A stretch of DNA of 64,000 bases from Paenibacillus peoriae KCTC 3763 (GTDB lineage: Bacteria; Bacillota; Bacilli; Paenibacillales; Paenibacillaceae). Under the pieces are notes generated by a model. The model searched no databases and was not told the origin of the DNA. It worked only from the letters and a program-made list of their open reading frames with translations. Each line of letters opens with the position of its first letter. Position 1 is the stretch's first letter. Positions 61,487-64,000 of the stretch are shown here, piece by piece. The DNA is taken from NCBI RefSeq assembly GCF_000236805.1, contig NZ_AGFX01000012.1:488048-552047 (forward strand), written 5' to 3'. A program made the translations under genes and the position numbers.

Positions 61487-63304
61487 TTATTTGTTTAAAT
61501 GAAAAGGAACCGTCGTTACAATCACGTCTTTGTAATTGATCAGATAAGCTCTCATCAGCAAACTGGTCTGATTATGCAGAATATTTTCCCACCAGTGCTT
61601 GGTAATAAATTGCGGAATGAGAACAGTAATATGATCCTCATCTGCTTTTTTCCACTCCACTGTATCAATAAACTTGCGGAGCGGATTAATAATGCTGCGA
61701 TAACGGGATCTCAAGACCACCAAGCGGATACCGACATCCCACTCTTCCCATTTCTGCTCCATTTTATGAATCGCTTCATCATCCATACCCACATATACTG
61801 CAACCACATTGTCCGATAAGGTCTTGGCATAACTGATGGTATTCATGACGACCCGCGTAATGCCCGCCACCGGAATAATAATGGTATTGCCTTTGACCAT
61901 CGGTTTATCCTTTGTAATGTCAATACGCAGTTGCTCAGCCGTATTTTTGTAATGACCGTTGATCTTCATAAAGAAATACAGAACCAAAGGCAGGAAAATA
62001 AATACTACCCACACCTGACTGAACTTGGTAAAAATAAAGATAAGCGTGATCGACAGCGTGGTCAGCATGCCGATCGTGTTAATGGCAAGCTTGACGACCC
62101 AGCCGGACGGCTTGAGCCGAATCCAGCGAATCATCATCCCAAGCTGCGAAAGCGTGAACGGGATAAATACCCCTACAGCATACAGCGGAATCAGATTTCC
62201 GGTATTTCCACCAAAAACAATGACCAGCAATGCTGAGAAAATACTCAAAAACAGAATACCATTTGAGTATCCGAGCCGATCTCCACGAACCATGAACATA
62301 TGCGGCATGTATTTGTCCTTAGCGAGCATAAAAGCGAGCAACGGAAAGGCAGAATAGGCGGTATTCGCCGCCAAAAACAAGATGAGCGCCGTCACACCCT
62401 GAATAATGTAATACATGACACCGCGACCGAAAGTGGCATTCGCAATTTGTGAGATAACTGTTTCATGCGGATTTGGACGAACACCGTACCAATAAGCCAG
62501 CAAACTGATCCCGATAAACATGCATCCGAGAATCAAGCCCATCATCATCAATGTGGTGGCCGCATTTTTGGCAGCAGGCTTGCGAAAGTTCGGGATGGCA
62601 TTCGAGACAGCTTCTACCCCGGTTAACGCCGAACAGCCCGAACTGAACGCCTTTAGTAAGAGAAACAGGCTGACGTTGGATACCGTAGCTCCAAATTGCG
62701 GTGCTGCAGCATGAGCTCCCCCTGCCACATAATGAATAATACCGCTAATAATCAGAACAAAAATGGCAACAACAAATAAGTAAATCGGTACAGCCAGCAC
62801 CGAGGCGGATTCCGTCACCCCGCGCAAGTTCATAATGGTCAAAAAGATAATCATGGTCAAAGCAATCGCAATCCGATGATCATGTAATGATGGAAATGCC
62901 GATGTGATGGCATCTGTACCCGCTGACGAGCTGACCGCAACCGTTAGAATGTAGTCGACCAGCAAGGAACCGCCTGCAATCAGACTCGGGGCCTTGCCCA
63001 AATTATCTTGAGCGACGATATAGGCACCACCGCCACCGGGATAGGAAAAAATAGTTTGCCGATAGGACAGAATCAGAATGACCAGCAATCCCAGTACTGC
63101 GATGGATATAGGTATGGAATACCATAGGGCAGCGAATCCAGCTGTAATCAAAACCAGCAAAATTTGCTCGGTGCCGTAAGCTACTGAAGACAATGCATCT
63201 GAGGACAGAATGGCCAGAGCCTTGAGCTTGTTTAGCTTCTCCTCTTCAAGGGCCGTCGACTTTCGAGGGCGACCGATTAGTAATCTTTTGACTTTACTCA
63301 GCAT
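61487..63304 (-). CDS. kimA: KimA-like potassium importer (APC superfamily)
   Basis: A 605-residue transporter of the length and layout of Bacillus KimA (YdaO), a high-affinity K+/H+ symporter controlled by c-di-AMP. It has a short cytoplasmic start (KLNKLKALAILSSDALSSVA), twelve predicted membrane helices up to about residue 455 (YSIPISIAVLGLLVILILSY; YPGGGGAYIVAQDNLGKAPS near 95), and a 150-residue cytoplasmic C-terminal domain. The upstream 190 bases do not show the ydaO riboswitch seen in Bacillus. A general amino-acid permease remains possible. Confidence 0.8.
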   Translation of the reverse strand: MLSKVKRLLIGRPRKSTALEEEKLNKLKALAILSSDALSSVAYGTEQILLVLITAGFAALWYSIPISIAVLGLLVILILSYRQTIFSYPGGGGAYIVAQDNLGKAPSLIAGGSLLVDYILTVAVSSSAGTDAITSAFPSLHDHRIAIALTMIIFLTIMNLRGVTESASVLAVPIYLFVVAIFVLIISGIIHYVAGGAHAAAPQFGATVSNVSLFLLLKAFSSGCSALTGVEAVSNAIPNFRKPAAKNAATTLMMMGLILGCMFIGISLLAYWYGVRPNPHETVISQIANATFGRGVMYYIIQGVTALILFLAANTAYSAFPLLAFMLAKDKYMPHMFMVRGDRLGYSNGILFLSIFSALLVIVFGGNTGNLIPLYAVGVFIPFTLSQLGMMIRWIRLKPSGWVVKLAINTIGMLTTLSITLIFIFTKFSQVWVVFIFLPLVLYFFMKINGHYKNTAEQLRIDITKDKPMVKGNTIIIPVAGITRVVMNTISYAKTLSDNVVAVYVGMDDEAIHKMEQKWEEWDVGIRLVVLRSRYRSIINPLRKFIDTVEWKKADEDHITVLIPQFITKHWWENILHNQTSLLMRAYLINYKDVIVTTVPFHLNK

Positions 63305-63425
63305 TTCGTTAACTCCTTCTTGGATGGGGGTTTTGCAGAAGAACTGTGGATCGTATGTTTATTATGTCACCTGTACATCAGATTGATGAAACAAATGAAC
63401 TATTATTTTATACTCCCTCATCCTG

Positions 63426-63464
63426 AAAAAAACAATAAGGAATGCTCCCTATAATGAGCATTCC
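63426..63464 (-). terminator. Terminator after the AraC-type gene
   Basis: Perfect nine-base arms GGAATGCTC (63439-63447) and GAGCATTCC (63456-63464), followed on the minus strand by TTATTGTTTTTTT, 33 bases after the stop of the AraC-type gene. Confidence 0.8.
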
Positions 63465-63496
63465 CGAGCAAGAAAGAGTATTTCGATAAAATACCC

Positions 63497-64000
63497 TTAA
63501 GTATACAGTAATTTGAACCTTTCCGGCGTAATTCCCTCAGCACGGCGAAAAGTTGCCACAAAATGACTGACATCCCGAAATCCGACCCGCTCCGAAACTT
63601 CCTTAACCGTCAAATGCGGGTATTCTGTCATCATTTCTTTAGCCTTGCGCAGCCGAATCACAATCAGGTATGCATAGGACGTTACGCCAAAAGCCTGCTT
63701 GAACAATGTATTTAAATGACGGGCGCTTACATTCATCATGATCGCCATATCAGATAGTCCCACATCTGGACTCGCGTAATTTTGTTCCATAAACGCCAGA
63801 ACAGGCGCTAAACGCTCCACATTATGCGAAAGAGAAGGCATCGAGCTGTGTTGCCCATATTTACGCAACAGCGTCAAAAAGCGGTACATATCGGCCGAAG
63901 CATCTAATCCGGATAAATCCCGTTCGCTAACTAGGGAATGAAGGATACCTTCTCCAAAGGTATGTAGCTCGCTGTCCTTGTCCCAATGATACCCGCGCGT
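63497..64000 (-). CDS. AraC-family transcriptional regulator (5' end outside window)
   Basis: The frame is open to the right edge, so at least 167 residues belong to it and the start lies beyond 64000. The C-terminal 100 residues are a two-helix-turn-helix AraC domain (GLSDMAIMMNVSARHLNTLF; VKEVSERVGFRDVSHFVATF; RAEGITPERFKLLY). The visible N-terminal part (RGYHWDKDSELHTFGEGILH) may be the end of a cupin-like sensor domain. The regulated genes are unknown. Confidence 0.9.
   Translation of the reverse strand, partial: TRGYHWDKDSELHTFGEGILHSLVSERDLSGLDASADMYRFLTLLRKYGQHSSMPSLSHNVERLAPVLAFMEQNYASPDVGLSDMAIMMNVSARHLNTLFKQAFGVTSYAYLIVIRLRKAKEMMTEYPHLTVKEVSERVGFRDVSHFVATFRRAEGITPERFKLLYT

Noticed and set aside
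1-64000. Search for tRNA, rRNA, CRISPR arrays, insertion sequences and prophage genes
   Set aside because: None was recognised by eye on either strand; the window is mainly conserved housekeeping and motility DNA.

Overview
The window reads as a chromosomal core segment of a low-to-mid GC, motile, endospore-forming Firmicute, most likely Paenibacillus (polymyxa group). This rests on gene order, the sporulation gene ylbJ, a Bacillus-type fla/che operon with fliY and swrD, strong AGGAGG ribosome binding sites, FapR control of fatty acid synthesis, and protein sequences close to Bacillus but distinct from them. Almost every gene lies on the minus strand, so the biological reading direction runs from 64000 down to 1. 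No rRNA, tRNA, CRISPR array or transposase gene was seen.

In the reading direction: (1) 64000-60192 is accessory: the 3' part of an AraC-type regulator, a KimA-like potassium importer and an acyltransferase-3 membrane protein. (2) 60130-58700 is a compact agr-like peptide-signalling operon with its own promoter and terminator: a kinase-less AgrC-like membrane protein, AgrB, and a 40-residue AgrD that is too short to be found by normal ORF calling. No kinase or response regulator gene is in the window. (3) 58660-52419 is the ylb block: a candidate small ORF, rsmD, coaD, ylbJ, ylbL, tmcAL, DUF177 and rpmF. (4) 52300-45241 is the FapR-controlled fatty acid and phospholipid cluster (fapR, plsX, fabH, fabD, fabG, acpP, fabF) followed by rnc. 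(5) 44969-34196 is the SMC, SRP and ribosome block (smc, ftsY, trhA, ylxM, ffh, rpsP, khpA, rimM, trmD, rplS, lepB).

(6) 34108-29563 holds rbgA, rnhB, ylqG, ylqH and yraN, where ylqG and ylqH are relatives of flagellar FliK and FlhB. (7) 29400-25732 is an insertion relative to Bacillus: a nitroreductase under a Fur-like box, comM, and the divergent ohr/ohrR peroxide module. (8) 25395-16088 holds sucCD, dprA, topA, trmFO, hslV and hslU. The codV/xerC and codY genes that Bacillus subtilis carries in this block are absent. (9) 15679-1 is the fla/che operon from flgB to the first codons of fliQ: rod, basal body, export ATPase complex, hook, C-ring switch, CheY and the export gate.

Several start codons were moved from the longest ORF to the best ribosome binding site; this is stated in each entry. 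The observations most worth following are the orphan agr-like operon, the structured intergenic element upstream of topA, the FlhB-like YlqH that lacks the cleavage motif, and the Fur box over the nitroreductase promoter.
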